The notes beneath the pieces are model-generated. The model saw only the letters and a program-made list of their open reading frames with translations. It did no database searches and was not told the origin of the DNA. Positions 1-10,301 of a stretch of DNA of 64,000 bases are shown here, one piece after another (the first letter of the stretch is position 1; each line of letters starts with the position of its first letter). The stretch is taken from positions 310,001 to 374,000 of the forward strand of contig NZ_JAMJPK010000002.1 of the NCBI RefSeq assembly GCF_023554995.1, in the 5' to 3' direction. Origin of the DNA: Halomonas gemina (lineage in GTDB: Bacteria > Pseudomonadota > Gammaproteobacteria > Pseudomonadales > Halomonadaceae). A program made the translations under genes and the position numbers.

Positions 1-182
1 AGTACCGGGCCCTCGCGGCCGTCACCCTTGCCTTGCTGGCGGCCTACCCGGCCCTCGACGAGACGCGCATCACCAGCCATGCCCGGGTGGCCCCGCTGCG
101 CAAGAGCGACCCGGGCCCCGCCTTCGACTGGGCCTACTTTCGCCAGGAGATGGAAAGAATACGTTCCCGAGGGTGCCAGTGA
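1..182 (+). CDS. ampD: AmpD C-terminus, 1,6-anhydro-N-acetylmuramyl-L-alanine amidase (partial)
   Basis: The window opens inside this gene; 59 residues are readable in frame from base 3 to the TGA at 180-182. The segment SHARVAPLRKSDPGPAFDW matches the end of AmpD, a cytoplasmic zinc amidase that recycles anhydro-muropeptides. The visible His, the Lys eight residues later and the Asp ten residues later sit where known AmpD enzymes have a zinc His, a catalytic Lys and a zinc Asp. The N-terminal half lies outside the window. ampD also lies near pdhR-aceEF in E. coli; here it is directly upstream of aceE with no pdhR between. Confidence 0.85.
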   Translation, partial: YRALAAVTLALLAAYPALDETRITSHARVAPLRKSDPGPAFDWAYFRQEMERIRSRGCQ

Positions 183-506
183 GGCCTTGTCGATCAAGCA
201 TGAATGGCACGCTTGCTTCATACGGTAGTTTAGCTACAACTTCCTGAGAGGGGGCGGATTCGACGTTGCGGGGGTACGTAATCCCCTGTGTTGCGGTGCA
301 ATATGGGTTATGTGGAAACTATTTCCATTTTATCTTGAATTGGCAGGGCCGGGCGTTTACGGTATCTTCGCGCCAACGGCAACCGCACATCACGCCACCT
401 TGTAAAACAACTACAGGCCTGACGCGTTCGGTCTGCACGTCCGAACATGAGCGCCACTCGCCCCTCTTCGGGGCTGTAGTCCCCACCGTCATTCGGAGAG
501 ACGTCT
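183..506 (+). other. ampD-aceE intergenic region (aceE promoter and leader)
   Basis: These 324 bases contain no credible gene. They should hold the aceE promoter and a leader. Visible structure: a 15-base palindrome at 313-327, a short GC hairpin at 460-474 (GCCCC, loop TCTTC, GGGGC) about 35 bases before the start codon, and the ribosome binding site GGAGAG at 495-500. I found no match to the enterobacterial PdhR operator. Confidence 0.5.
313..327. promoter_or_regulatory. Candidate operator palindrome upstream of aceE
   Basis: TGGAAA-CTA-TTTCCA is a perfect inverted repeat with 6-base arms and a 3-base centre, about 180 bases before the aceE start. The size suits a dimeric regulator, but no factor is identified. 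A palindrome this short can also arise by chance. Confidence 0.3.
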
Positions 507-3179
507 ATGAGTCTGGAATCAAGAGAAGATCTCGATCCGGTCGAAACCACGGAATGGCTGGATTCCCTGGAGTCGGTCCTGGATCGCGAGGGCGAGGATC
601 GTGCCCGGTACCTGATGACGCGCCTGGCCGACCGTGTGCGTCGCGATGGCATGCAGGTGCCCTTCTCGGTGACCACCCCGCATCGCAATTCCATCCCGGT
701 GCATCGCGAGGCGCCGATGCCGGGCGATCTCTTCATGGAGCGGCGGATTCGTTCGCTGGTGCGTTACAACGCCATTGCTCAGGTGATTCGCAACAATCGT
801 GCGAACCCGGGGCTGGGTGGCCATATCGCCAGCTTCATGTCGGCGGCAACGCTCTACGATGTGGGCTTCAACCATTTCTTCCGTGCGCCGAACGGCGACT
901 TCGAGGGCGACCTGGTCTACATCCAGGGCCATGTGGCGCCGGGCGTCTATGCTCGCTCCTACCTGCTTGGCCGCCTCAGCGAAGAGCAGATGGACAAATT
1001 CCGTCAGGAGGTGGATGGCGATGGCCTCTCGTCCTACCCGCATCCCTGGCTGATGCCGGACTTCTGGCAGTTCCCCACGGTGTCCATGGGCCTCGGGCCG
1101 ATTCAGGCCATCTACCAGGCCCACGTCATGAAGTACCTCGATGCGCGCGGGCTCAAGGCGATGCACGATCGCAAGATCTGGTGCTTCATGGGCGACGGCG
1201 AGTGCGACGAGCCGGAATCCCTGGGCGCCATCCACCTGGCCAGCCGCGAGAATCTCGACAACCTGATCTTCGTCATCAACTGCAACCTGCAGCGTCTGGA
1301 CGGTCCGGTCCGCGGCAATGGCCGCATCATGGATGAACTCGAAGGGGTGTTCCGCGGCGCCGGCTGGAACGTTCTCAAGGTTGTCTGGGGCCGCCTCTGG
1401 GACCCGCTCTTCGAGAAGGACAAGAAGGGCATCCTGCAGAAGCGCATGGACGAGGCGGTCGACGGCGAGTACCAGAACTACAAGGCCAACGGCGGCGCCT
1501 ACACCCGGGAGCACTTCTTCGGCAAGTACCCGGAGACGGCCGAGATGGTCAAGGACATGTCCGACGAGGACGTGTGGAAGCTCAACCGTGGCGGCCATGA
1601 CCCCTTCAAGGTGTATGCGGCCTATCACGAGGCGACCCGGAACGCCAATGGCCGGCCCACCGTGATCCTGGCGCACACCGTCAAGGGCTATGGCATGGGT
1701 AGCGGTGACGGTGAGGCCGCCAACGAGGCCCACCAGGTCAAGACCATGGAGTACGAGGCACTCAAGACATTCCGCGATCGTTTCGGCATTCCATTGAACG
1801 ACGAGCAGCTCAAGGAAGTGCCGTACTACAAGCCCGAGGATGACTCCCCGGAGCTCAAGTACATGCACCTGCAGCGTGAGCGTCTGGGCGGCTACGTGCC
1901 GAGCCGGCGAAGCGACTTCGAGGCCCTGGAGATCCCCTCGCTGGATGACAAGATCTTCGCCTCGCAGACCGGCGGCTCCAAGGGGCGCGAGGTCTCCACC
2001 ACGATGGCCTTCGTGCGTGTGCTGAACGGTCTGGTCAAGCACAAGCAGCTCGGCGAGCGCGTGGTGCCGATCATTCCCGATGAGGCGCGCACCTTCGGCA
2101 TGGAGGGCATGTTCCGCCAACTCGGCATCTACACTTCCGAGGGGCAGAAGTACGAGCCGGTCGACAAGGGCCAGATCATGTTCTATCGCGAGGATCAGAA
2201 GGGCCAGATCCTCGAGGAGGGCATCACCGAGGCGGGCGCCATGTCGGCGTGGATCGCTGCGGCGACCTCTTACTCCAACAACAACATCACGCTGCTGCCG
2301 TTCTATGTCTACTACTCGATGTTCGGCTTCCAGCGTATCGGTGACCTGGCCTGGTCGGCTGGCGACATGCAGGCCCGCGGCTTCCTGGTCGGTGGCACTG
2401 CTGGACGGACCACGCTCAATGGCGAAGGTCTCCAGCACCAGGATGGACACTCACATATCCTGGCCTCGACCATTCCCAACTGCCGCAGCTACGATCCGAC
2501 CTATGCCCACGAGGTGGCGGTGATTGTCCAGGACGGCCTGAAGCGCATGTTCGCCGACAAGGAGAACTGCTTCTACTACCTGACGGTGATGAACGAGAAC
2601 TACGAACACCCGGCCCTCGAGGAAGTCCCTGCCGCGGACATCATCAAGGGCATGTATCTGCTGCGCGAGACCTCGGGCGACAAGGGTCGCGTTCAGCTGA
2701 TGGGTTCGGGCACCATCCTGCGCGAGGTCGAGGCCGCCGCCGAGATGCTCGTCGAGGAGTGGGGCGTGGGCGCCGACATCTGGAGCGTCACCAGCTTCAA
2801 CGAACTGCGCCGCGAGGCCCTGGAGATCGACCGCCAGGCGTTCATCAACCCCGAGGTCGAGCCGGGCAAGCCCCACGTCACGGCCTGCCTGGAAGGCCGC
2901 AAAGGCCCGGCGATCGCCGCCACCGACTACATGAAGTTGTTCGCCGACCAGGTCCGCGCCTGGGTGCCGACCGACTACCATGTACTGGGGACCGACGGCT
3001 TCGGCCGCTCCGATACCCGCGAGAAGCTGCGCGCCTTCTTCGAGGTCGACCGCCGCTACGTGACCGTGGCCGCGCTCAAGGCACTGGCCGACCGTGGCGA
3101 GCTGGATCGCAAGGTCGTCGGCGAGGCGCTCAAGAAGTACGGCATCGACCCGGCCAAGCCCAACCCGCTTGAGGTGTGA
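507..3179 (+). CDS. aceE: Pyruvate dehydrogenase E1 component, homodimeric type
   Basis: At 890 residues this is the usual length of the homodimeric E1 (E. coli 887). It decarboxylates pyruvate using thiamine diphosphate and passes the acetyl group to the lipoyl arm of E2. The thiamine-diphosphate motif begins at GDGECDEPES (about residue 229) and ends near the NCN of FVINCNLQRLDGPV. The start is the ATG at 507, 6 bases after GGAGAG. aceF follows after 76 bases, so the two are probably cotranscribed. No lpd (E3) gene follows; it must be elsewhere. The product acetyl-CoA is also made by acs at 13 kb. Confidence 0.97.
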   Translation: MSLESREDLDPVETTEWLDSLESVLDREGEDRARYLMTRLADRVRRDGMQVPFSVTTPHRNSIPVHREAPMPGDLFMERRIRSLVRYNAIAQVIRNNRANPGLGGHIASFMSAATLYDVGFNHFFRAPNGDFEGDLVYIQGHVAPGVYARSYLLGRLSEEQMDKFRQEVDGDGLSSYPHPWLMPDFWQFPTVSMGLGPIQAIYQAHVMKYLDARGLKAMHDRKIWCFMGDGECDEPESLGAIHLASRENLDNLIFVINCNLQRLDGPVRGNGRIMDELEGVFRGAGWNVLKVVWGRLWDPLFEKDKKGILQKRMDEAVDGEYQNYKANGGAYTREHFFGKYPETAEMVKDMSDEDVWKLNRGGHDPFKVYAAYHEATRNANGRPTVILAHTVKGYGMGSGDGEAANEAHQVKTMEYEALKTFRDRFGIPLNDEQLKEVPYYKPEDDSPELKYMHLQRERLGGYVPSRRSDFEALEIPSLDDKIFASQTGGSKGREVSTTMAFVRVLNGLVKHKQLGERVVPIIPDEARTFGMEGMFRQLGIYTSEGQKYEPVDKGQIMFYREDQKGQILEEGITEAGAMSAWIAAATSYSNNNITLLPFYVYYSMFGFQRIGDLAWSAGDMQARGFLVGGTAGRTTLNGEGLQHQDGHSHILASTIPNCRSYDPTYAHEVAVIVQDGLKRMFADKENCFYYLTVMNENYEHPALEEVPAADIIKGMYLLRETSGDKGRVQLMGSGTILREVEAAAEMLVEEWGVGADIWSVTSFNELRREALEIDRQAFINPEVEPGKPHVTACLEGRKGPAIAATDYMKLFADQVRAWVPTDYHVLGTDGFGRSDTREKLRAFFEVDRRYVTVAALKALADRGELDRKVVGEALKKYGIDPAKPNPLEV

Positions 3180-3255
3180 GGCGCCGACCGACTGATCCGG
3201 TGGCATGGCGGGCCCGCGGGGCCCGCCCCCGTCAAGAGTTTGAAGGAGCGCGACC

Positions 3256-5265
3256 TTGAGTAGCGAAATCATCAAAGTTCCGGACATCGGTGGCGATACC
3301 GATGTGGAAATCATCGAGATCGCGGTGGCCGAAGGCGACGTCATCGCCCCCGAGGACACCCTGATCACGCTGGAGTCCGACAAGGCCAGCATGGACGTGC
3401 CGGCGCCGAAGGGCGGCAAGGTGCTGAAGGTGCTGGTCAAGGAGGGCGACACCGTCTCCGAGGGCGACGACATCGTCGAGATCGAGGTCGAGGGCGGCGG
3501 CGAGACCGAGGAGAAGAGCAAGGCCTCCGAGGCGCAGAAGGCGCCCGAATCGGCGCCCGAGCCGGCCGCGGAGAAGCCCGCTGCCAAGCGTGGCGGTGGC
3601 AAGCAGACCGTCGAGGTCAAGGTTCCTGATCTGGGTGGCTCCGCGGATGTGGAGATCATCGAGGTGGCGGTGGCCGAGGGCGACGAGGTGGCCGCCGAGG
3701 ATACGTTGATCACCCTGGAGTCCGACAAGGCCTCCATGGACGTGCCGAGCCCCCATGCCGGCAAGCTGGTCTCGCTCACCGTCAAGGAGGGGGACACCGT
3801 CTCCGAGGGCGACGTGATCGGCACCATGGAAGTCGAGGGCGAAGGGGGCAGCGATGCCGAACCCGCCGCGGAGCCGGCGCCCGAGCCGGCAGCAAGCGCC
3901 CCGCAGGCGTCGGCCCAGGCCGAGGAGGAGAGTGCCGGTGGTGGCGAGCCGGAACGCAAGGAGGTTCGCGTCCCGGACCTCTCCGGCTCCTCCGATGTGC
4001 CGATCATCGAGATCGCCGCCAGCGCCGGCGACGAGGTCGAGGAGGAGGACCCACTGATCACCCTGGAGTCCGACAAGGCCTCCATGGACGTGCCCAGCCC
4101 CTACAAGGGCAAGCTGGTGGAGCTGACCGTCAAGGAAGGCGATACCGTCTCCGAGGGCGACCTGATCGGCTATATCGAGGTGGCCGGCACCCCGGTGGCC
4201 GGCAGCAAGCCCGCCGCCAAGCGGCCAGAGGAGCAGGCCGCGCCGAAGGCCGAGGCGCCTGCCGCCCCGTCCGCCGCGACCCCTGCCGGCTTGCCGAGTC
4301 CCGAGGCCCAGATGGCTGCCCACAAGCCGCGCGACGGCAAACTGGTGCATGCTGGCCCGGCGGTGCGCATGCTGGCTCGTGAGCTGGGGGTCGACCTGGG
4401 GCTGGTCAAGCCCAGCGGCCCCAAGGATCGCGTCCTCAAGGAGGACGTCCACGCTTATATCAAGCAGGTGATGGACGGCAGGGCCCAGGCGCCTGCCGCG
4501 GCAGCCCCGTCGGCGGCAGCGGCCGGTGGTGGTATCCCGCCGATCCCGGATCAGGACTTCAGCCAGTTCGGCGAGGTGGAAGAGAAGCCCATGGGCCGCC
4601 TGATGAAGATGGGCGCCACCAACCTGCATCGCAGCTGGGTCAACCTGCCCCACGTCACCCAGTTCGACGAGGCGGACATCACCGAGCTGGAGGCTTTCCG
4701 CAAGTCGATGAAGGCCGAGGCCGAGGCCCAGGGGGCCAAGCTCACGCCGTTGCCCTTCCTGATCAAGGCCTGCGCCTTCGCGCTGCGCCAGTACCCGCAG
4801 TTCAACGTCAGCCTGAAGAGCGATGGCGAGACGGTGGTGCACAAGAAGTATGTGCATATCGGCATCGCCGTGGATAGCCCGGACGGGTTGATGGTGCCGG
4901 TGATCCGCGATGCCGACCAGAAGTCGCTGATCGAACTGGCCAAGGAGTCCGTAGAGCTGGCCAAGAAGGCCCAGTCGAAGAAGCTCAAGCGTGATGAGAT
5001 GACCGGTGGCTGCTTCACCATCTCCAGCCTGGGTTCCATCGGCGGCACCGCCTTCACGCCGATCGTCAACGCTCCGGAGGTGGCCATCCTCGGCATCTCC
5101 AAGGCGCAGATGAAGCCGGTGTGGGACGGACAGGCCTTCCAGCCGCGGCTGATGATGCCGCTGTGCCTCTCCTATGACCACCGGGCGGTCAACGGCGCCG
5201 ATGCGGCGCGCTTTACCGCCCTCCTGGGCCAGCTGCTGACGGACATCCGTCGCCTGCTGCTCTAG
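3256..5265 (+). CDS. aceF: Dihydrolipoyllysine acetyltransferase (E2) of pyruvate dehydrogenase
   Basis: This 669-residue E2 has three N-terminal lipoyl domains, each with the ESDKASMDVP lipoylation site; the lipoyl lysines are K43, K158 and K274. Ala/Pro/Glu-rich linkers separate them. A peripheral E1/E3-binding domain follows (about 355-400, AVRMLARELGVDLG), then the catalytic acetyltransferase core. The active-site motif reads DHRAVNGADAARF with His642 and Asn in place of the Asp of HxxxDG; Azotobacter/Pseudomonas-type E2p proteins share this Asn. Translation starts at a TTG at 3256 preceded by AAGGAG at 3243-3248; no in-frame ATG gives a complete first domain. Confidence 0.96.
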   Translation: MSSEIIKVPDIGGDTDVEIIEIAVAEGDVIAPEDTLITLESDKASMDVPAPKGGKVLKVLVKEGDTVSEGDDIVEIEVEGGGETEEKSKASEAQKAPESAPEPAAEKPAAKRGGGKQTVEVKVPDLGGSADVEIIEVAVAEGDEVAAEDTLITLESDKASMDVPSPHAGKLVSLTVKEGDTVSEGDVIGTMEVEGEGGSDAEPAAEPAPEPAASAPQASAQAEEESAGGGEPERKEVRVPDLSGSSDVPIIEIAASAGDEVEEEDPLITLESDKASMDVPSPYKGKLVELTVKEGDTVSEGDLIGYIEVAGTPVAGSKPAAKRPEEQAAPKAEAPAAPSAATPAGLPSPEAQMAAHKPRDGKLVHAGPAVRMLARELGVDLGLVKPSGPKDRVLKEDVHAYIKQVMDGRAQAPAAAAPSAAAAGGGIPPIPDQDFSQFGEVEEKPMGRLMKMGATNLHRSWVNLPHVTQFDEADITELEAFRKSMKAEAEAQGAKLTPLPFLIKACAFALRQYPQFNVSLKSDGETVVHKKYVHIGIAVDSPDGLMVPVIRDADQKSLIELAKESVELAKKAQSKKLKRDEMTGGCFTISSLGSIGGTAFTPIVNAPEVAILGISKAQMKPVWDGQAFQPRLMMPLCLSYDHRAVNGADAARFTALLGQLLTDIRRLLL

Positions 5266-5282
5266 GAGGCCACCCTGCCTGG

Positions 5283-5310
5283 CACAACGGCGCCGCAAGG
5301 CGCCGTTGTG
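5283..5310 (+). terminator. Terminator after aceF
   Basis: A perfect 12-bp stem (CACAACGGCGCC / GGCGCCGTTGTG) closes on a GCAA tetraloop and is followed by CTTTGT. It ends the aceEF transcript; the T-run is modest. Confidence 0.8.
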
Positions 5311-5387
5311 CTTTGTGGGAGGCAGTGCAGACCAAAGTGCTATTCGGCTGCCAGGAGGTTGATGCGCGGCACTTTTTTCGCCTTTAG

Positions 5388-6149
<762 letters not shown>

Positions 6150-6174
6150 GCTCAGGCACTTCCCCACCCTTGAT

Positions 6175-6199
6175 GAAGGCCCGCCATGCGCGGGCCTTC
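6175..6199 (+). terminator. Terminator after adk
   Basis: A 10-bp stem (GAAGGCCCGC / GCGGGCCTTC) has the 5-base loop CATGC and lies 25 bases after the adk stop. A TATAAT hexamer at 6220-6225 just beyond it could be the -10 box for tsaB, although no good -35 is visible. Confidence 0.7.
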
Positions 6200-6257
6200 G
6201 TCGTTGGCGGTGGCGCGCGTATAATGCCCCGACATTTCCCGCCGCGACCTCTTGCCC

Positions 6258-6962
6258 ATGCCGATCCTGCTGGCCCTGGATGCCTCCTCGAGCGCCTGTT
6301 CCGCCGCCCTGCTGCGCCGCCGCGAGGGCCTCGACGACGAACTGATCACCCGCTTTGCCCTGACCCCGCGGGAGCACACCCGGCGGCTGCTGCCGATGGT
6401 CGACGAGGTGCTCGCCGAGGCCGGCCTGCCGGCCTCGGCGCTGGACGCCGTGGCCTATGGCAGGGGACCGGGCTCCTTCACCGGCCTGCGCATCGCCGCG
6501 GGTGCTGCCCAGGGGCTCGCCTTCGGCCTCGACCGCCCGCTGGTCGGTGTCTCGACCCTCGAGGCGCTGGCCCTCGGGGCCCATCGTCGCCACCACTACC
6601 GCTGGCTGATCACCGCCCTGGATGCCCGCATGGGCGAGATCTACGTGGCGGCCTGGCAGTGCAGCGATGGCGCGCCGGTGGCGCTTGCCGAGGAGGCCGT
6701 GATGCCACCGGCGCGGCTGCGGCTGCCCGCCGGCCATGACGACCATGACTGGGTCGGCATCGGCTCCGGCTGGGCCCTGTGGGACCAGATGCCCGCCGAG
6801 GTGCAGGCCGGCATGGGGCTCTGTTTGAGCGAGCCCGAGCCCGATGCCGCCGACATGGCGCTGCTCGCCGTGGAGGCCCTGGCCCGCGGCGAGGGCCGCC
6901 CGGCCCACGAGGTCCAGCCGGTCTACCTGCGCGACCGGGTCGCCTGGCAGAAGAGCCGATGA
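6258..6962 (+). CDS. tsaB: TsaB, tRNA t6A-modification complex subunit
   Basis: TsaB (YeaZ) is a 234-residue inactive paralogue of TsaD. It scaffolds TsaD and TsaE to make threonylcarbamoyl-adenosine at A37 of ANN-decoding tRNAs. The ASKHA-fold start [14 protein letters not shown] and the [14 protein letters not shown] motif (about residues 70-83) are diagnostic. The ATG at 6258 is preferred; a TTG two codons earlier is also in frame. The stop overlaps the rsmJ start as ATGA, so the two are translationally coupled. Confidence 0.93.
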   Translation: MPILLALDASSSACSAALLRRREGLDDELITRFALTPREHTRRLLPMVDEVLAEAGLPASALDAVAYGRGPGSFTGLRIAAGAAQGLAFGLDRPLVGVSTLEALALGAHRRHHYRWLITALDARMGEIYVAAWQCSDGAPVALAEEAVMPPARLRLPAGHDDHDWVGIGSGWALWDQMPAEVQAGMGLCLSEPEPDAADMALLAVEALARGEGRPAHEVQPVYLRDRVAWQKSR

Positions 6963-7717
6963 GCCCTGCCGTGCCGGTGGGGGTGGCGGACCCGGAACTC
7001 GCGGCGCGCCTCGGCCTGCCCCGGGCCGGGGAGGGCGAGGCCGAGCTGCTGCTGGTCCACCGGGACGACCGCCTGGTACTGGCCGGCGATCCGAGGCGCT
7101 ACGGCCATCCGCTGGCGGTGGACTTCGTCGCCGGGCGTGCTGCCCATCGGCGTCGCTTCGGCGGCGGGCGGGGCCAACTGGTGGCCCGCGCCTGTGGCCT
7201 GGCCAGGGGCGTCACTCCCTCGGTGGTGGATGCCACCGCGGGGCTCGGGCGCGACGCCTTCGTGCTGGCGAGCCTGGGCGCCGAGGTGCTGCTGATCGAG
7301 CGGGTCGCGGCGATCTTCGCGCTGCTGGAGGATGGCCTGGCCCGGGCGCGGCTCGATCCCGAGATCGGCGCGATCGCCGCGCGCATGGCACTCGTCCACG
7401 GCGACGCGAGCCGTGGGCTCGAGGCGCTGGTGGCGAGCGGCGCCGTGGCGCCCCAGGTGGTCCACCTCGATCCCATGTTTCCCCACCGCGACAAGTCCGC
7501 GCTGGTCAAGAAGGAGATGCGGCTCTTCCGCACCCTGGCCGGCGATGACCCGGATGCCCCGCGACTGCTGGAGGCGGCACTGGACGTGGCGACCCATCGG
7601 GTGGTGGTCAAGCGGCCGCGCAAGGCGCCGCCCATCGAGGGGCCGTCGCCCCGCCATGTCATCGAGGACAGGACCAGTCGCTATGACCTCTATGTCCACC
7701 GCCGCCTGGAGGCCTGA
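6959..7717 (+). CDS. rsmJ: 16S rRNA (guanine1516-N2)-methyltransferase RsmJ
   Basis: This 252-residue SAM-dependent methyltransferase has the family length (about 250). It has the Rossmann glycine motif [18 protein letters not shown] (about 90-107), the acidic LLIERV strand, and the YhiQ/RsmJ catalytic signature [20 protein letters not shown]. It modifies G1516 of 16S rRNA. The start codon ATG overlaps the tsaB stop by 4 bases. The gene converges on plsB with 2 bases between the stop codons. Confidence 0.93.
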   Translation: MSPAVPVGVADPELAARLGLPRAGEGEAELLLVHRDDRLVLAGDPRRYGHPLAVDFVAGRAAHRRRFGGGRGQLVARACGLARGVTPSVVDATAGLGRDAFVLASLGAEVLLIERVAAIFALLEDGLARARLDPEIGAIAARMALVHGDASRGLEALVASGAVAPQVVHLDPMFPHRDKSALVKKEMRLFRTLAGDDPDAPRLLEAALDVATHRVVVKRPRKAPPIEGPSPRHVIEDRTSRYDLYVHRRLEA

Positions 7718-7719
7718 CC

Positions 7720-10173
7720 TCAACCCTCGCCCGGGCGACTGACCAGCTGCAGCCGGTGGCGCAGCCCCGGGTCGAACAGCGCACGGCTTCGCTGGGCCGC
7801 CTCGCGCAGGCGGTCATCGAACATCAGTCGGCCCGCCTCGGTGTAAAGCCATCCCTGGGCTTCCAGGCTCTCCACCAGGCCGGAGAACAGCCGGGTATCG
7901 AAGAACTCCGGTGCATCCAGCCCCGAGAGCAGTGCCAGCCGCTCGGCGAGCTCGCGGCTGCGTGCGGTCAGCTCGTCGGCCGTGAAGTGCCCCGCTGGCT
8001 CGCTCAGCAGCACCGACAGCAGCAGGTAGCCGCGCTCGAGCGACGGCTGCATCAGGCCCCCGAGCATGCGCAGCTGCTCCCCGGCCTCAAGTGACTCCCG
8101 GGGACGTCGCCAACCCTCGTCGTCCGCTTCCAGCAGCCCCGCTTCGACCAGCGCGTCGAGCATCCTGGTCAGGTCCTCGCGCAGCGAGGCCGGGGGGGAG
8201 AGCATCAGCTCCCGGGTGAGGATCGGCCAGCCGGGCGCGAGCAGGGCCTCCAGGTCCTCCAGATCGTGGCGGGCCTGGTGGCGAAAGGCGAAGGCGGTGA
8301 GCCCGGCGAGCGCGAAGAGGTGCAGCACGTTGTTGCGGTACCAGCCCAGCAGGCCGGCCTGGCGGCCGTCGGCGACGATGATGTCGCCCAGCGGGTGCGG
8401 TCGGCGCTGGATCATCCCCAGGGCGAGCACCCGCTCGAGCCAGGCGTCGGGCGTGCCATCCGGCAGGCTGGCGTGGCGGCCTCCCGGCAGGCGTTGCTGC
8501 AGGGCCACCAGCAGCGCCAGCTGGCGCTTGAGCAGGCTGGCCTCGATGGCATGGTGGGGGGTGGCCAGCAGCACCAGGGCCACCAGGTTGACCGGGTTGA
8601 GGGCGGCGGCCGCATTGATGCGCCACGAGAGGCACTCGCCCAGGCGGGGCACGGCCCGGGCGAGCCAGGGTGGGCGCGGGTCGTCGAGCTGTTTTCGCCA
8701 GCCGGGCACCTCCGCGTCCAGGAAGGTCGAGAGTGACAGAGGCTCGCCGATGTTCACGGTGACCTGCCCGAAGGACTGGCGCAGCCGGCCGAGCACCCGC
8801 AGCAGTCCCCATGGGCTCTCCTTGCGCTTCCTGCCACCATGCAGCTCATGCTGGTAGCTGCCGCTCTCGAGGATGCGCTCGTAGCCGATGTAGACCGGCA
8901 CGAAGACCAGCGGCTGGCTGCCCCCGCGGGCACTGCGCAGGTAGGAGCGCAGGGTCATCGAGAGCATGCCGGGCCGGGCGGGCAGCATGCGGCCGCTGCG
9001 CGAACGTCCTCCCTCGATGAAGTACTCCAGCGGGTGGCCGCGGGCGATCAGGCGGTGCAGGTACTCGTTGAAGACCGTGGCATAGAGGCGATTGTCGCGG
9101 AAGCTGCGGCGCATGAAGAAGGCCCCGCCGCGCCGCAGCAGCGGGCCGACCAGCGGCATGTCGAGGTTGCGTCCGGCGGCGATGTGCGGGGGCATCAGGC
9201 CGTCGCGATAGAGCACGTAGGAGAGCAGCAGGTAGTCGATGTGACTGCGATGGCAGGGGACGTAGACCAGGGTGTGATCGCCGGCGATGGCCTTGACCCG
9301 TTCCAGGCCGTGTACTGCCACGCCGTCGTAGAGGCGGTTCCAGAGACGCCGCAGCAGGCCGTCCATGAAGCGCAGCACCGGGTAGGTCATGTTCGAGGCG
9401 ATCTCGCGACCGTAGCGGCGGGCCCGGCCCTCGATTCGCGCCGCCGAGCGCTGCTCGGCGGTCGCTACCTCGCGGATGACGCGGCGCACCTCGGGGCTCG
9501 CCGCGACACCCTCGATCAGGGTGCGCCGATGGGAGAGGTCCGGCCCCAGCACCCGGGTGCGCAGCCGGCGAAAGTGCACTCGCAGCAGCCTGGCGATCTT
9601 GCGATTGGTGAGGTCGGCCTCGCGCGCGTCGAGCAGGTCGCTGAGCCTGAGTGGGGTGCCGAGATGGACCTCCACGTCCTTGCCGTTGACCACTACCGAG
9701 AGCAGGCGGCGAAGCCGCCCGGTGAGCTGCCAGCTGTCGGCGGCGAGCAGCTGCCAGAAACCGAAGCGCTTGCCCGGGGCACGCCCCCAGAAAATGCTCA
9801 CCGGCACCAGCTGGACGTCCCGGGCGGGGTCCTGGCGGCACTGCTCGATCAGCGACAGGAAGGGCGGCGCTGGTCGCCTGGTGCGTCGCCACAGGCGCCG
9901 GCCCGGAGCGGGCAGCGCCGTGCTGGCGGGCAGGGTGACTGCGCCGATGGTGCGCCTGCCGCCGGCCGGCGGCAGGCCATGGGCACGGGCCAGCGAGGCC
10001 AGCAGCAGAGTGTCGGAGAGCGCCGGATGCGGCAGCACATAGAGGGTCGGGAGGGTCGGCTCGAGGAGGAGCGCCTCGGGGTCGGGCTCGATCAGCCGGA
10101 TCCGGGCCCAGCGGGCCATCAGTCGCTCGAGCGGCGCGCGCAGCGCGCCGGCCAGCATGCGTGCAAGGCCCAT
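7720..10173 (-). CDS. plsB: Glycerol-3-phosphate 1-O-acyltransferase
   Basis: At 817 residues this matches inner-membrane PlsB (E. coli 807), which acylates sn-glycerol-3-phosphate to lysophosphatidate, the first step of phospholipid synthesis. The acyltransferase HX4D motif is in YVPCHRSHIDYLLLS (His308, Asp313). Later blocks FFMRRSFRDN, FIEGGRSRSGRMLPARPG and VFVPVYIGYERI correspond to the glycerophosphate-binding motifs. I place the start at the ATG at 10173 (MGLARMLAGALRAPLERL); an in-frame ATG 30 codons upstream would add an unlikely tail. It is divergent from a ClsB-like gene that uses its product pathway. Confidence 0.95.
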   Translation of the reverse strand: MGLARMLAGALRAPLERLMARWARIRLIEPDPEALLLEPTLPTLYVLPHPALSDTLLLASLARAHGLPPAGGRRTIGAVTLPASTALPAPGRRLWRRTRRPAPPFLSLIEQCRQDPARDVQLVPVSIFWGRAPGKRFGFWQLLAADSWQLTGRLRRLLSVVVNGKDVEVHLGTPLRLSDLLDAREADLTNRKIARLLRVHFRRLRTRVLGPDLSHRRTLIEGVAASPEVRRVIREVATAEQRSAARIEGRARRYGREIASNMTYPVLRFMDGLLRRLWNRLYDGVAVHGLERVKAIAGDHTLVYVPCHRSHIDYLLLSYVLYRDGLMPPHIAAGRNLDMPLVGPLLRRGGAFFMRRSFRDNRLYATVFNEYLHRLIARGHPLEYFIEGGRSRSGRMLPARPGMLSMTLRSYLRSARGGSQPLVFVPVYIGYERILESGSYQHELHGGRKRKESPWGLLRVLGRLRQSFGQVTVNIGEPLSLSTFLDAEVPGWRKQLDDPRPPWLARAVPRLGECLSWRINAAAALNPVNLVALVLLATPHHAIEASLLKRQLALLVALQQRLPGGRHASLPDGTPDAWLERVLALGMIQRRPHPLGDIIVADGRQAGLLGWYRNNVLHLFALAGLTAFAFRHQARHDLEDLEALLAPGWPILTRELMLSPPASLREDLTRMLDALVEAGLLEADDEGWRRPRESLEAGEQLRMLGGLMQPSLERGYLLLSVLLSEPAGHFTADELTARSRELAERLALLSGLDAPEFFDTRLFSGLVESLEAQGWLYTEAGRLMFDDRLREAAQRSRALFDPGLRHRLQLVSRPGEG

Positions 10174-10301
10174 CCTGTCGCCTGTGCCCGGGGGTGAGCC
10201 GTCAGTATAGCGGCACGTCTCCCGGCGGTCAGGGGGCCGGGCTTTTCCCGGGCCGGCAAACATGCGTCAATGCTGTAACGGACTGTGACAGGGACGGTGC
10301 C

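Noticed and set aside
266..1336. A 356-codon plus-strand frame overlapping aceE
   Set aside because: It overlaps aceE in another frame, is Arg/Gly/Pro-rich and resembles no protein; aceE is certain.
3256..3258. Frameshift or missing start at aceF
   Set aside because: The TTG at 3256 has a strong AAGGAG at the right distance and gives a complete first lipoyl domain, so a rare start codon is the better reading.
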